Positions 16,294 to 27,020 of a stretch of 64,000 nucleotides of DNA are shown in pieces. Every line of letters starts with the position of its first letter. Position 1 is the first letter of the stretch. Below the pieces are notes generated by a model that saw nothing but the letters and a program-made list of their open reading frames with translations, had not been told where the DNA came from and did no database searches. The position numbers were made by a program, and so were the translations under genes. This DNA is from Bradyrhizobium sp. CCBAU 51627 (GTDB lineage: Bacteria > Pseudomonadota > Alphaproteobacteria > Rhizobiales > Xanthobacteraceae), in the NCBI RefSeq assembly GCF_028128765.1, contig NZ_LBJG01000089.1, positions 1 to 64,000 of the forward strand, read 5' to 3'.

Positions 16294-17388
16294 TCATTTG
16301 GTCCCGAGCCATTTCTTGGCGGCGGCCTCCGCCTTGGCGCGGTCCGCTGCGGGCAGATCGGCCAGCTCCTTGTCGAGCTCCGGGTCGCCTTTGCCGCCGG
16401 TTTTCGCCACCAGATGCCATTTGAAGCCCTCGACCTTGTCCACCGGCGCGCCCATGCCGTTGATCAGCACCCAGGCGAGGCGGTTCTGCGCGATCGCGCT
16501 GCCCTGGCGGGAGGCCTTGCGCAGCAACGCCACGGCCGCGGGCTGGTTCTTCGGCGTGCCGGTGCCATTGAACATGGCGATGGCATATTCGACCTCGGCA
16601 TCGACATTGTCGGCGAGCGACGCCGCCTGGAGCAGCCGCACCGCCCTTTCCGGATCCTTCGGCACCCCGGTGCCTTCCTTGTAAAAGGTCGCCAGGGCGT
16701 ATTGCGCCTCGGGCAGGCCGGCATCGGCCGCCTGGCGCAGCAGCTCGGCGGAGCGCTTGACGTCCTGCGGCAGGGTCTGGCCGTCCAGATAGAGCAAAGC
16801 GAGGTTATAGGCCGCCTTGGGCTCGCCGAGCTTGGCGGCGGAGGCCATCAGCTTGACCGCCTCGCCCTTGTCGACCGGGCCGCCGCGGCCGGCGATGCGC
16901 AGCATGGCGAGCGCAAACATCGCCTCGCGGTCGCCGGCGTCGGATGCGCGCTTGTACCATTCCACCGCCTTGGCGTAGTCACGCCTGATGCCCATGGCGT
17001 TGGCATAGAGCTCGCCCAGCATGGTCATGGCCTTGGCGTCGCCGGCCTTGGCGCGCTCGCTGGCGAGGTCGAAGGCGGTCTTGTACTGGCCGCGCTGATA
17101 CGCGCCGAACACCAGATCAACGTTGGAATTGTCGGTCGGCGGCGCGGGGATCACGGTCGCAGGCAGCGTCGGGCTCGGCGGGGCCGACGGCTTCGGCGCG
17201 GGCGCGGCCTCCTTCTTCCTGGTGATCGTGTGCGGCGCGACCTTCGGCTTTTCCTTTGCCGCCTCCTTGGGCTTCTGCCTTTCGGGTGCAGGGCTCGGGA
17301 TCGCGCCCGGCGGCGTGATCTGAAGCTGCGCGAGTGCGGGCGTTGCCAGAAGCAGCGTGGCCAGAAGCGTGATGCGAGGGAGCTTCAT
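16294..17388 (-). CDS. Secreted SEL1-like/tetratricopeptide repeat protein
   Basis: A 364-residue protein with a cleavable signal peptide (MKLPRITLLATLLLATPALAQ, cut after ALA), a Pro/Lys/Ala-rich linker to about residue 95, then about six SEL1 repeats of 36 residues with the typical GDAKAMTMLGELYANAMG and DYAKAVEWYKRASDAGD spacing, and a Lys/Ala-rich C-terminus ending WLGTK. SEL1 proteins act as periplasmic scaffolds for protein complexes; exopolysaccharide and envelope-stress links are known for some. It starts 10 bases after the ThiE-like gene and is likely cotranscribed. Partner and role are unknown. Confidence 0.85.
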   Translation of the reverse strand: MKLPRITLLATLLLATPALAQLQITPPGAIPSPAPERQKPKEAAKEKPKVAPHTITRKKEAAPAPKPSAPPSPTLPATVIPAPPTDNSNVDLVFGAYQRGQYKTAFDLASERAKAGDAKAMTMLGELYANAMGIRRDYAKAVEWYKRASDAGDREAMFALAMLRIAGRGGPVDKGEAVKLMASAAKLGEPKAAYNLALLYLDGQTLPQDVKRSAELLRQAADAGLPEAQYALATFYKEGTGVPKDPERAVRLLQAASLADNVDAEVEYAIAMFNGTGTPKNQPAAVALLRKASRQGSAIAQNRLAWVLINGMGAPVDKVEGFKWHLVAKTGGKGDPELDKELADLPAADRAKAEAAAKKWLGTK

Positions 17389-17397
17389 GGCGGGGCG

Positions 17398-18066
17398 CTA
17401 GCCCTGGCCCGCGGCAACAGCCGCGAAGGCCTTCTTGATCGCGGCGTCGGCCTCGATCAGCGCGGCCTTGGGCCCGCGCGGGTCGGCCCAGACGAGATCG
17501 CCGACCAGCACGAAATCGGCGCCGCTGGCGGCGAAGTCATAGGCTTCCTCGAACGAAGTGGCGAAACCGGCGCAGGGCGGCTCGAACAGCTCGGCCCACC
17601 AGTCCAGCCGCTCGGCGATGGCCTCCGCGGACGGCCGCTGGCCCTTTTCATCGGGCTCGCCGAACAGCACGTAATCGGCGCCCATCTCGCCGGCGCTCAT
17701 GGACTCGTGGCGCGTCGCAAGCCCACCGACGCCGGCGATGCGATCGGGCTTGAGCGAGGGCAGTGCCTCGTCCAGCGCCGCGACGTTTGCCAGATGCGCG
17801 CCATCGGCGCCGCCGCGTGCGACGATTTCAGGATGGCCGTCGACCAGCAGCGCCGCGCCGGCGTTCTGCACGACCGGCGCCAACGCTTTGATCCGCGAGA
17901 TCATGGTACGCTGGTCGGTCTCCTTCAGCCGCACCAGCACGGCTGCGACATCGACGGCCGCGAGCAGAGCTGGCAATTCGGCGAGGAGCGAGGCGGGATC
18001 ATCGACCACGGGCGTCGCGAGATAGAGGCGCGGCGCGGGGCGCGGCGGAGGCGATTTGTTCGACAA
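17398..18066 (-). CDS. ThiE-like (thiamine phosphate synthase superfamily) protein, probably not a true ThiE
   Basis: A 222-residue TIM-barrel protein with ThiE/TenI-like traits: RLYLATPVV at the N-terminus, a GADGAHLA stretch in place of the ThiE DGVHLGQ, IAGVGGLATRHESM for GVSTHS, and GADYVLFG. The pyrophosphate-binding TxTK loop of ThiE is missing; instead there is FGEPDEKGQRPS. It may have lost thiamine-phosphate synthase activity. It starts at a TTG (18066) 3 bases after the class I aldolase stop; GAAGG lies about 12 bases upstream. Tight linkage to the aldolase suggests a link to sugar-phosphate metabolism. Relatives are often annotated thiamine phosphate synthase. Confidence 0.7.
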   Translation of the reverse strand: MSNKSPPPRPAPRLYLATPVVDDPASLLAELPALLAAVDVAAVLVRLKETDQRTMISRIKALAPVVQNAGAALLVDGHPEIVARGGADGAHLANVAALDEALPSLKPDRIAGVGGLATRHESMSAGEMGADYVLFGEPDEKGQRPSAEAIAERLDWWAELFEPPCAGFATSFEEAYDFAASGADFVLVGDLVWADPRGPKAALIEADAAIKKAFAAVAAGQG

Positions 18067-18069
18067 GAT

Positions 18070-19095
18070 CTAGGCTGCCTTCTTTTCCAGGCTGCTTTGC
18101 CATTCGCCCCTGGAGGCGAGGCCGTTCATGCGGGCACGATGACTGAACGCGGCTTGCCCGGCTGCGACATTCTCGGGCCTGCCCGACCAGGCTTTCTGTG
18201 GCGCGGCTTGCAACGCGCGGCCGTAGGAGAAGGTCAGGCCCCACGGCAGCGGACCCAGCTTGTGCATGGCGTTGAGATGCGCCGTCGCTTCCTCGTCGGA
18301 TTGGCCGCCGGAGAGAAAGGCGATTCCGGGCACAGCCGCGGGGACGCAGCCCTTGAGCAGGCGGATCGTCTTCTCCGCGACCTCCTCGACGGAGGCCTGC
18401 TTTGCGCATTTTTTGCCTGAGATCGCCATGTTCGGCTTCAGCACCATGCCTTCGAGCGCGACGCGCTGCATGCGCAGCTCCTGGAACGTCTTGTTGAGCA
18501 CGCGTTGCGTCACCTCATAGCAGCGGTCGATGTCGTGGTCGCCGTCCATCAGCACTTCAGGCTCGACGATCGGCACGATCTGCGCGGCCTGGCACAGCGC
18601 GGCGTAGCGCGCCAGCGCGTGGGCGTTGACGCTGATCGCGGTCATCGAGGGGATGCCGCTTGCGATGTCGATCACGGCGCGCCATTTGGCAAAGCGCGCG
18701 CCGCGCTCGTAATATTTCTTCAGCCGCTCGGCGAGCTTGTCGAGCCCGACCGTGACCAGCTCCCCGGGACACATCGGCAGGGCTTGCGTGCCCTCGTCGA
18801 CCTTGATCCCGGGAATGGCGCCGCTGCCCTCGATCAGCTTGACCAATGGCGTGCCGTCCGCGGCATTCTGCCAGATCGTCTCGTCGTAGAGGATCACCCC
18901 GGAGATGTACTGGCTCATGGCCTCCTTGGAGCGGAACAGCATCTCGCGATAGTCGCGGCGGTTCGTTTCCGTCGATTCCACGCCGATCGCATCGAACCGC
19001 TTCTTGATGGTGCCGGAGGATTCGTCGGCGGCAAGGATGCCCTTGCCCGGTGCGACCATGGCGGTCGCAACCTTGTTGAGCTCAGTCAGATTCAT
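18070..19095 (-). CDS. Class I fructose-bisphosphate aldolase
   Basis: A 341-residue protein of the metal-independent aldolase family, beginning MNLTELNKVATAMVAPGKGI and containing LAADESSGTIKKRF, CPGELVTVG and the Schiff-base lysine region EGMVLKPNM (lysine near residue 220). It cleaves fructose 1,6-bisphosphate to glyceraldehyde 3-phosphate and dihydroxyacetone phosphate, or runs in reverse. Start 19095 is set by a GGGAGGA Shine-Dalgarno 7 bases upstream; a longer frame to 19302 crosses a dispersed repeat and is rejected. A second, unrelated class II aldolase is encoded just upstream in the same block. Confidence 0.93.
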   Translation of the reverse strand: MNLTELNKVATAMVAPGKGILAADESSGTIKKRFDAIGVESTETNRRDYREMLFRSKEAMSQYISGVILYDETIWQNAADGTPLVKLIEGSGAIPGIKVDEGTQALPMCPGELVTVGLDKLAERLKKYYERGARFAKWRAVIDIASGIPSMTAISVNAHALARYAALCQAAQIVPIVEPEVLMDGDHDIDRCYEVTQRVLNKTFQELRMQRVALEGMVLKPNMAISGKKCAKQASVEEVAEKTIRLLKGCVPAAVPGIAFLSGGQSDEEATAHLNAMHKLGPLPWGLTFSYGRALQAAPQKAWSGRPENVAAGQAAFSHRARMNGLASRGEWQSSLEKKAA

Positions 19096-19194
19096 CGAGA
19101 GGTCCTCCCAAAACGATTCTGCCCTTGCCCGTGAAAATAGACCGTTCTCGGGCAATTGCCGAGTTAACGTTGGTCGCAGGGTAAAGCCGTTCGC

Positions 19195-19313
19195 CGTCAT
19201 TCCGGGATGCGCCGAAAGGCGCAGGCCCGGAATCCATAACCCCGGGCGGTGGTTATGGATTCCGGGCCCACGCTTCGCGTGTCCTATTGCGCACTTGCGC
19301 AATGGGAATGACG
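19195..19313. repeat. Dispersed intergenic palindrome, family B
   Basis: CGTCATTCCGGGATGCGCCG at the left and GGGAATGACGG at the right bracket two inverted blocks, CCCGGAATCCATAACCCC and GGTTATGGATTCCGGGCCC. The whole element can fold into one long hairpin. It fills the gap between the two aldolase genes and could stabilise or split the transcript. Confidence 0.85.
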
Positions 19314-19345
19314 GAAGAGGGGCCTTACGCCCCCTGCGCGGTCGC

Positions 19346-20413
19346 TTACGCGACGCGGGGATCCAGCTCGCCTTTGGCGTAGCGCTTGGCCATCTCGGCC
19401 GGGGTCAGGATCTTCTTGAACTTGGCGGCCTGGCCGGCGGTATTGAACTCCTGGAGCCGCTGCTTGCACAGCTTGGTCATGGCTTCCATCGCCGGCTTCA
19501 GGTACTTGCGCGGATCGAACTCTTCCGGATTGTCCTTCAGGACTTTCCGGATCTGGCCGGTCATCGCCATGCGGTTGTCGGTGTCGATGTTGATCTTGCG
19601 CACGCCGTTCTTGATGCCGCGCTGGATTTCGGCGACCGGCACGCCCCAGGTCGGCTTCATCTTGCCGCCATAGGCGTTGATGATGTCCTGGAGCTCCTGC
19701 GGCACCGAGGAGGAGCCGTGCATGACCAGATGCGTGTTCGGCAGCTTGCTGTGGATCTCCTCGATCACGTTCATGGCGAGGATGTCGCCATCCGGCTTGC
19801 GGGTGAACTTGTAGGCGCCATGCGAGGTGCCCATCGCGATCGCGAGCGCGTCGACCTTGGTCTCCTTGACGAACTTCACGGCCTCGTCGGGATTGGTCAG
19901 GAGCTGGTCGTGGGAGAGCTTGCCTTCGGCGCCATGGCCGTCTTCCTTGTCGCCCATGCCTGTTTCGAGCGAGCCGAGCACGCCGAGCTCGCCCTCGACC
20001 GAAATGCCGCCGAGATGGGCCATGTCGGTCACTGTCTTGGTGACGCCGACATTGTAGGCCCAGTCGCCGGGGGTCTTGCCGTCGGCCTTGAGCGAGCCGT
20101 CCATCATCACCGAGGTGAAGCCGGCCTGGATCGCGGTCATGCAGGTGGCGGCCTCGTTGCCGTGGTCCAGATGCACGCAGACCGGAATATGCGGATAGAT
20201 CTCGGTCACCGCGTCCATCATGTGCTTGAGCATGACGTCGTTGGCGTAGGAGCGCGCACCGCGCGAGGCCTGGATGATGACGGGCGCGTCGACCTGGTTG
20301 GCCGCGTCCATGATCGCCAGCGCCTGCTCCATGTTGTTGATGTTGAAGGCCGGTACGCCGTAATCATTCTCCGCCGCATGGTCGAGCAATTGACGCAACG
20401 TGATCCGGGCCAT
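19346..20413 (-). CDS. fbaA: Class II fructose-bisphosphate aldolase
   Basis: A 355-residue zinc-dependent aldolase. It starts MARITLRQLLDHAAENDYG, carries the metal-binding CVHLDHGN (H81, D83, H84) and later VEGELG and HGSSSVP signatures of the CbbA/FbaA family. It catalyses the same fructose-bisphosphate cleavage and synthesis as the class I enzyme encoded 250 bases downstream; the CbbA branch also handles sedoheptulose bisphosphate. Genes for pgk, gap and tkt lie upstream in the same direction. The gap to pgk is only 50 bases, so cotranscription is likely. The gene could equally be called cbbA. Confidence 0.95.
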   Translation of the reverse strand: MARITLRQLLDHAAENDYGVPAFNINNMEQALAIMDAANQVDAPVIIQASRGARSYANDVMLKHMMDAVTEIYPHIPVCVHLDHGNEAATCMTAIQAGFTSVMMDGSLKADGKTPGDWAYNVGVTKTVTDMAHLGGISVEGELGVLGSLETGMGDKEDGHGAEGKLSHDQLLTNPDEAVKFVKETKVDALAIAMGTSHGAYKFTRKPDGDILAMNVIEEIHSKLPNTHLVMHGSSSVPQELQDIINAYGGKMKPTWGVPVAEIQRGIKNGVRKINIDTDNRMAMTGQIRKVLKDNPEEFDPRKYLKPAMEAMTKLCKQRLQEFNTAGQAAKFKKILTPAEMAKRYAKGELDPRVA

Positions 20414-20463
20414 CTGTCTTTTTCTCCGTTTGAGCTTGAAGGTCGCTGGTTCTTGCCGACTGA

Positions 20464-21660
20464 TTACTTGATGCGAAGGACTTCAACGCCGGGCAGCGGC
20501 TTGCCTTCCATCCATTCCAGGAATGCGCCACCGGCGGTCGAGACATAGGTGAAGTCACCGGCCACATGGGCCTGGTTGAGGGCTGCGACCGTGTCGCCGC
20601 CGCCGGCGATCGAGATCAGCTTCTTGGCCTTGGTACGCTCGGCGGCGTGCTTGGCGGCCGCGACCGTGCCGCGGTCGAACGGCTGCATCTCGAAGGCCCC
20701 GAGCGGTCCGTTCCAGACCAGCGTGGCGGCGTCATCGATCGCCGCGTGAACGCGCGCGATCGATTGCGGGCCGACGTCCAGGATCATGCCATCGGCGGGG
20801 ATCGCATCGAGGCCGTAGGCATGCGACGGCGCATTGGCGGCGAAATGATAGGCAACGGTGGCATCTACGGGGAGGATGATCGCGCAATTGGCGGCTTCCG
20901 CCTTCTCCATGATGCGCACGGCGGTCGCGGCGAGATCCTTCTCGGCCAGCGACTTGCCGACCGCGACGCCCTGGGCATGCAGGAAGGTGTTAGCCATGCC
21001 GCCGCCGATCACCAGCGCGTCGACCTTGGTGACGAGGTTTTCGAGCAGGTCGATCTTGGTGGAGACCTTGGCGCCGCCGATGATGGCGATGACGGGCTTG
21101 GTCGGCGAGCCCAGCGCCTTTTCCAGCGCGTCCAGCTCGGCCTGCATCGTGCGGCCGGCATAGGCCGGCAGCTTGTGGCCGAGGCCTTCGGTCGAGGCAT
21201 GGGCGCGGTGCGCCGCCGAGAAGGCATCGCTGACCCAGATGTCGCCGAGCTTGGCCAATTCCGCGACGAAGGCCGGATCGTTCTTCTCTTCTTCTTTGTG
21301 GAAGCGGGTGTTTTCCAGGCAGAGAATGTCGCCATCGTTCAGAGACGCAACCGCCTTGGCCGCGGGCTCGCCGATGCAATCGTCGGCGAAGGCGACCGGC
21401 TTCTTCACGACCTTCGACAGCGCCTCGGCAACGGGCTTGAGCGAGTCCTTGGCATCGCGGCCCTTCGGCCGGCCAAAATGCGCGAGCAGGATGACCTTGC
21501 CGCCCTTGTCCGAGATTTCGGTGATGGTCGGCGCGACGCGCTCGAGCCGGGTCGCGTCGGTGACGCGCCCATCGTCCATGGGCACGTTGAGATCGACGCG
21601 CAGCAGCACGCGTTTGCCCTTCACGTCGACGTCGTCGAGGGTGCGGAATTTGTTGGTCAT
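20464..21660 (-). CDS. pgk: Phosphoglycerate kinase
   Basis: A 398-residue protein with all PGK hallmarks: RVLLRVDLNVPM, ILLAHFGRPKGR, the hinge region and the C-terminal nucleotide site GGGDTVAAL. It transfers phosphate between 1,3-bisphosphoglycerate and ADP in the cytosol. Start 21660 (MTNKFRTLDD) follows AAGGG by 7 bases; the longer frame to 21705 runs into a family C repeat and is rejected. It sits between gap and the class II aldolase gene, a common glycolytic order in alphaproteobacteria. Confidence 0.97.
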   Translation of the reverse strand: MTNKFRTLDDVDVKGKRVLLRVDLNVPMDDGRVTDATRLERVAPTITEISDKGGKVILLAHFGRPKGRDAKDSLKPVAEALSKVVKKPVAFADDCIGEPAAKAVASLNDGDILCLENTRFHKEEEKNDPAFVAELAKLGDIWVSDAFSAAHRAHASTEGLGHKLPAYAGRTMQAELDALEKALGSPTKPVIAIIGGAKVSTKIDLLENLVTKVDALVIGGGMANTFLHAQGVAVGKSLAEKDLAATAVRIMEKAEAANCAIILPVDATVAYHFAANAPSHAYGLDAIPADGMILDVGPQSIARVHAAIDDAATLVWNGPLGAFEMQPFDRGTVAAAKHAAERTKAKKLISIAGGGDTVAALNQAHVAGDFTYVSTAGGAFLEWMEGKPLPGVEVLRIK

Positions 21661-21670
21661 CGGAGGCCCT

Positions 21671-21798
21671 TGTCCCGGGCGCATTGCGGCACGAAGTGCC
21701 GCCACGCAGAGCCGGGACCCAAATTGCGGCGAGTCCCGCGGTTGATATGGGTCCCGGATCTGCGAAGCAGCGTTTCACGCTGCATCGCGTCCGGGACA
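21671..21798. repeat. Dispersed intergenic palindrome, family C, copy 1
   Basis: TGTCCCGGGCGCATTGCGGC at the left and GCGTCCGGGACA at the right enclose inverted GCAGAGCCGGGACCCA and TGGGTCCCGGATCTGCG. It shares these blocks with the element at 38236-38356. It fills the pgk-gap interval almost exactly. Confidence 0.85.
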
Positions 21799-21809
21799 CG
21801 AGAGCGGAG

Positions 21810-22817
<1,008 letters not shown>

Positions 22818-22967
22818 GTTTCGTCTCCTTCAATGACCGTTGTCATCCCGCACAACGCGCGGTGGGCGCGCCTGCGAGGGTTTTTTAGGGGCGGACGCCC
22901 GGTTCGGCCGGGCGGTGCTTGATCATATGAGAGCTTTGGTAGTCCTTTTTTTTGACAAGCTCAACTC

Positions 22968-24953
<1,986 letters not shown>

Positions 24954-25254
24954 GTCTGAAATCCGTCTGAAATGAGGCGCTTGGCGGGTGGTGCGGGCCG
25001 CGCGGGGGAAGTCTGGCGGCAGCTGAAGGTCGGGGCTGGGATAGCACCTCGGTTCCGGGAGTCCAAGGCAATCAAACGCGCCACGGCGCGAAAAGCTGCT
25101 TATCGGTGCATAGTTTCGCGGCGACGTTGCGCTCGGCTAGCTTGCCACGTAAATTTCTGCTTCTAACCGCTTGCCGAACCGAGTCTTTTGCCGGCCGGCA
25201 AGCTCTCGAGGTAAAGGCCACGGGCATAGCCCATCAGGTTCCGCCGCTGACTGC
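24954..25254. other. Divergent promoter region between tkt and the DUF4164 gene
   Basis: About 300 bases without a supported gene. It must hold the promoter of tkt (left) and of the DUF4164-zapA-6S region (right). No convincing -35/-10 pair or regulator dyad stands out by eye. Confidence 0.4.
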
Positions 25255-25575
25255 ATGAACGATCGCGTTTCCAAAAGCTCTGCCATGACGGAGTCGTCCG
25301 CCGTCGAGATCGAGATCGCGACCCGCAGACTCACGGCGGCGCTGGACGCGCTCGAAAGCGCGGTCGAGCGGCGGCGCGATGCCGATCGCGACGAGAACGA
25401 GCTTGCGACGCGAATCCAGGCGCTCGGCGCGGATCGCTCGCGCCTTGCCGACGAGCTCGACGGCGCGCTGGTGAAGGCGCGCAAGCTCGAGCGCACCAAC
25501 CGCGAGATATCTGACCGGCTGGATTCCGCGATCGTCACAATACGCTCGGTGCTCGATACCGGAGAGGATGGATGA
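25255..25575 (+). CDS. DUF4164 coiled-coil protein
   Basis: A 106-residue, highly charged helical protein (VERRRDADRDENELATRIQA type heptads) matching DUF4164 of alphaproteobacteria. It lies immediately before zapA with an ATGA stop/start overlap, so the two are translationally coupled. That pairing, and the coiled-coil content, suggest a helper of the Z-ring, but no function has been shown to my knowledge. ATG 25255 is chosen; an ATG at 25288 is possible, and neither has a strong Shine-Dalgarno sequence. A longer frame reaching 25171 looks non-coding. Confidence 0.7.
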   Translation: MNDRVSKSSAMTESSAVEIEIATRRLTAALDALESAVERRRDADRDENELATRIQALGADRSRLADELDGALVKARKLERTNREISDRLDSAIVTIRSVLDTGEDG

Positions 25576-25955
25576 GCCACATCAACGTCACCATCAACGC
25601 CCGGCAATACCGCATGGCCTGCGAGGAGGGCCAGGAGGTGCGGCTGCTCAAGCTCGCCGAAAGCCTGGAGACACGCATCCAGTCCTTGCGCGGAAAATTC
25701 GGCGAGATCGGAGATGCGCGCCTCACCGTGATGGCGGCACTGACCGTCTGCGACGAGCTGGTCGATGCCGGCAACCGCATCCGCACCATGGAGCAGGAGC
25801 TGGTCGAACTCAGGGATTTCCGCAACGCCGCCGTCGAGCGCGCGCGGATGACGCAGACGGCCGTGGTCAACGCGCTGAACGCCGCCGCCGAACGCATCGA
25901 GAAATCGACCCAGGTGCTGAACCGGACGGTCGGCAACGGCATCGCGATCGGGTAG
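25572..25955 (+). CDS. zapA: Cell division protein ZapA
   Basis: A 127-residue protein starting MSHINVTINARQYRMACEEG with the ZapA head fold, the LKLAESLETRIQSLRGKFGEIGD-type region and a C-terminal coiled coil. ZapA binds and bundles FtsZ filaments at mid-cell. It overlaps the DUF4164 gene by four bases and is followed 80 bases later by the 6S RNA gene, the same neighbourhood as zapA (ygfE)-ssrS-ygfA in enterobacteria, which strongly supports the call. Confidence 0.92.
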   Translation: MSHINVTINARQYRMACEEGQEVRLLKLAESLETRIQSLRGKFGEIGDARLTVMAALTVCDELVDAGNRIRTMEQELVELRDFRNAAVERARMTQTAVVNALNAAAERIEKSTQVLNRTVGNGIAIG

Positions 25956-25999
25956 AGGCCCCCTCCAGTGGAGGGTAAGGAAGCGACACGCTCGCCGGG

Positions 26000-26028
26000 C
26001 TGGCGATTCGGCAGTATCGTTGTTACAT
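26000..26028 (+). promoter_or_regulatory. Promoter of the 6S RNA gene
   Basis: CTGGCG (26000-26005) and TTACAT (26023-26028) are spaced 17 bases apart and lie 7 bases before the first base of the closing stem of 6S RNA. Confidence 0.55.
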
Positions 26029-26035
26029 TGCCCCA

Positions 26036-26195
26036 GCGAGGCTGCGACGCGCGTCAGGAGCCATATATCCCCGGGGCCTTATCGATCCTTTAGGGAACTG
26101 TCCCTGGCCGGGCCCGTGGGCCCGGACATATGGTGCCCACCTACTTTCGTAGGGAACTCCGGGATCGAGTGCTTCAACGGCATCCGCGGCTTCGC
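26036..26195 (+). ncRNA. ssrS: 6S RNA
   Basis: A 160-base RNA with the 6S fold. The closing stem GCGAGGCTGCG (26036-26046) pairs over 11 positions, with wobbles, with CGCGGCTTCGC (26185-26195). A second paired region (TCGATCC...GGATCGA) frames the open-promoter-like bubble, and a stable apical hairpin GGCCGGGCCCG/CGGGCCC lies in the middle. The RNA mimics an open promoter, binds sigma70 RNA polymerase and limits transcription in stationary phase, with pRNA synthesis on release. Its place between zapA and the 5-formyl-THF cyclo-ligase gene is the conserved proteobacterial location. Confidence 0.9.
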
Positions 26196-26264
26196 ACTGT
26201 TTCTTCTGGTTCGTGCCTGTCGAATTGCGTCCCCGACACGCTTGCGGTGCATTTGAGGGCTCGC

Positions 26265-26389
26265 TGTCATGCCCCGCCGAGTGCGCAATTGCGCACGGAG
26301 GACCGGGGCATCCAGTACGCCGCGGCGTCGAGGTTCTAGCACTGGCGTCTCTGGAATACTGGATCACCCGCTTTCGCGGATGATGACAG
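26265..26389 (-). repeat. Dispersed intergenic palindromic repeat, family A, copy 3
   Basis: TGTCATGCCCCGCCGAG to GATGATGACAG with CATCCAGTACGCCGCGGCG and AATACTGGATCACCCGC inside. It has the same orientation as copy 2, with an added GTGCGCAATTGCGCAC palindrome in the left arm. It lies between 6S RNA and the cyclo-ligase gene. Confidence 0.85.
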
Positions 26390-26423
26390 TGGAGCTAGCT
26401 GTACCTTCGGGGGACCAACGCAC

Positions 26424-27020
26424 ATGTCCAACTCCAAATCCGACCTCCGTGCCAAAGCCCTCGCCGCACGCGATGCGCTGAGCGAGAAGAAGCGCATCGC
26501 CGCTGCGGCCAAGCTCGCCAAGCGCGGGCTGCCGTTCAAGCTGCTGCCCGGCAGCATCGTCTCCGGCTATTCGCCGATCCGCAGCGAGATCGACCCGATG
26601 CCGCTGCTGAAGAAACTGGCGGAGGAGGGGGCAAGGCTGGCGCTGCCCTGCGTCACCGCGCGCGGCCAGTCGCTGATCTTCCGCCTCTTCCATCCGAACG
26701 ACCGCCTGATGCTCGGCCCGCTCGGGATTCCCGAGCCGTCGCCGGCCGCGGCCGAAGTCATCCCCGACATCATGCTGACGCCGCTCGCGGCGTTCGACCG
26801 TCTCGGTCATCGCATCGGTTACGGTGCCGGGCATTACGATGTCACCTTCGCGCATCTGCGCAAGGCCAAGCACATCGTCGGCATCGGACTTGCGTTTGCA
26901 GCGCAGGAGATCAAGGCGGTTCCGGCACTATCGCACGACGTCGCACTGGATTATGTGCTAACGGAAACGGACGTGTTCGATTTCCGGAGTTCTGAAGTTG
27001 CGCATTCTCTTCGTGGGTGA
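26424..27020 (+). CDS. fau: 5-formyltetrahydrofolate cyclo-ligase
   Basis: A 198-residue protein of the ygfA/fau/MTHFS family: N-terminal basic helix SKSDLRAKALAARDALS, substrate loop SGYSPIRSEIDPMPLL and the signature LTPLAAFDRLGHRIGYGAGHYD. It converts 5-formyl-THF to 5,10-methenyl-THF with ATP, recycling a storage folate. It sits downstream of 6S RNA as in many proteobacteria; in E. coli the two are cotranscribed, but here a repeat separates them. It overlaps the next gene by 23 bases. The family glycine-rich motif GYGGGYYD is varied to GYGAGHYD. Confidence 0.93.
   Translation: MSNSKSDLRAKALAARDALSEKKRIAAAAKLAKRGLPFKLLPGSIVSGYSPIRSEIDPMPLLKKLAEEGARLALPCVTARGQSLIFRLFHPNDRLMLGPLGIPEPSPAAAEVIPDIMLTPLAAFDRLGHRIGYGAGHYDVTFAHLRKAKHIVGIGLAFAAQEIKAVPALSHDVALDYVLTETDVFDFRSSEVAHSLRG

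Noticed and set aside
16267..18420. A 717-codon open frame on the plus strand opposite the SEL1, ThiE-like and aldolase genes
   Set aside because: It is antisense to three well-supported genes and is open only because of high GC at third codon positions; its translation is Arg/Gly/Leu-rich and matches nothing.
22896..22914. CGCCCGG/CCGGGCG hairpin between tkt and gap as a terminator
   Set aside because: No T tract follows in the direction of transcription; a T run lies on the other strand side. It may be a leader structure but cannot be called a terminator.
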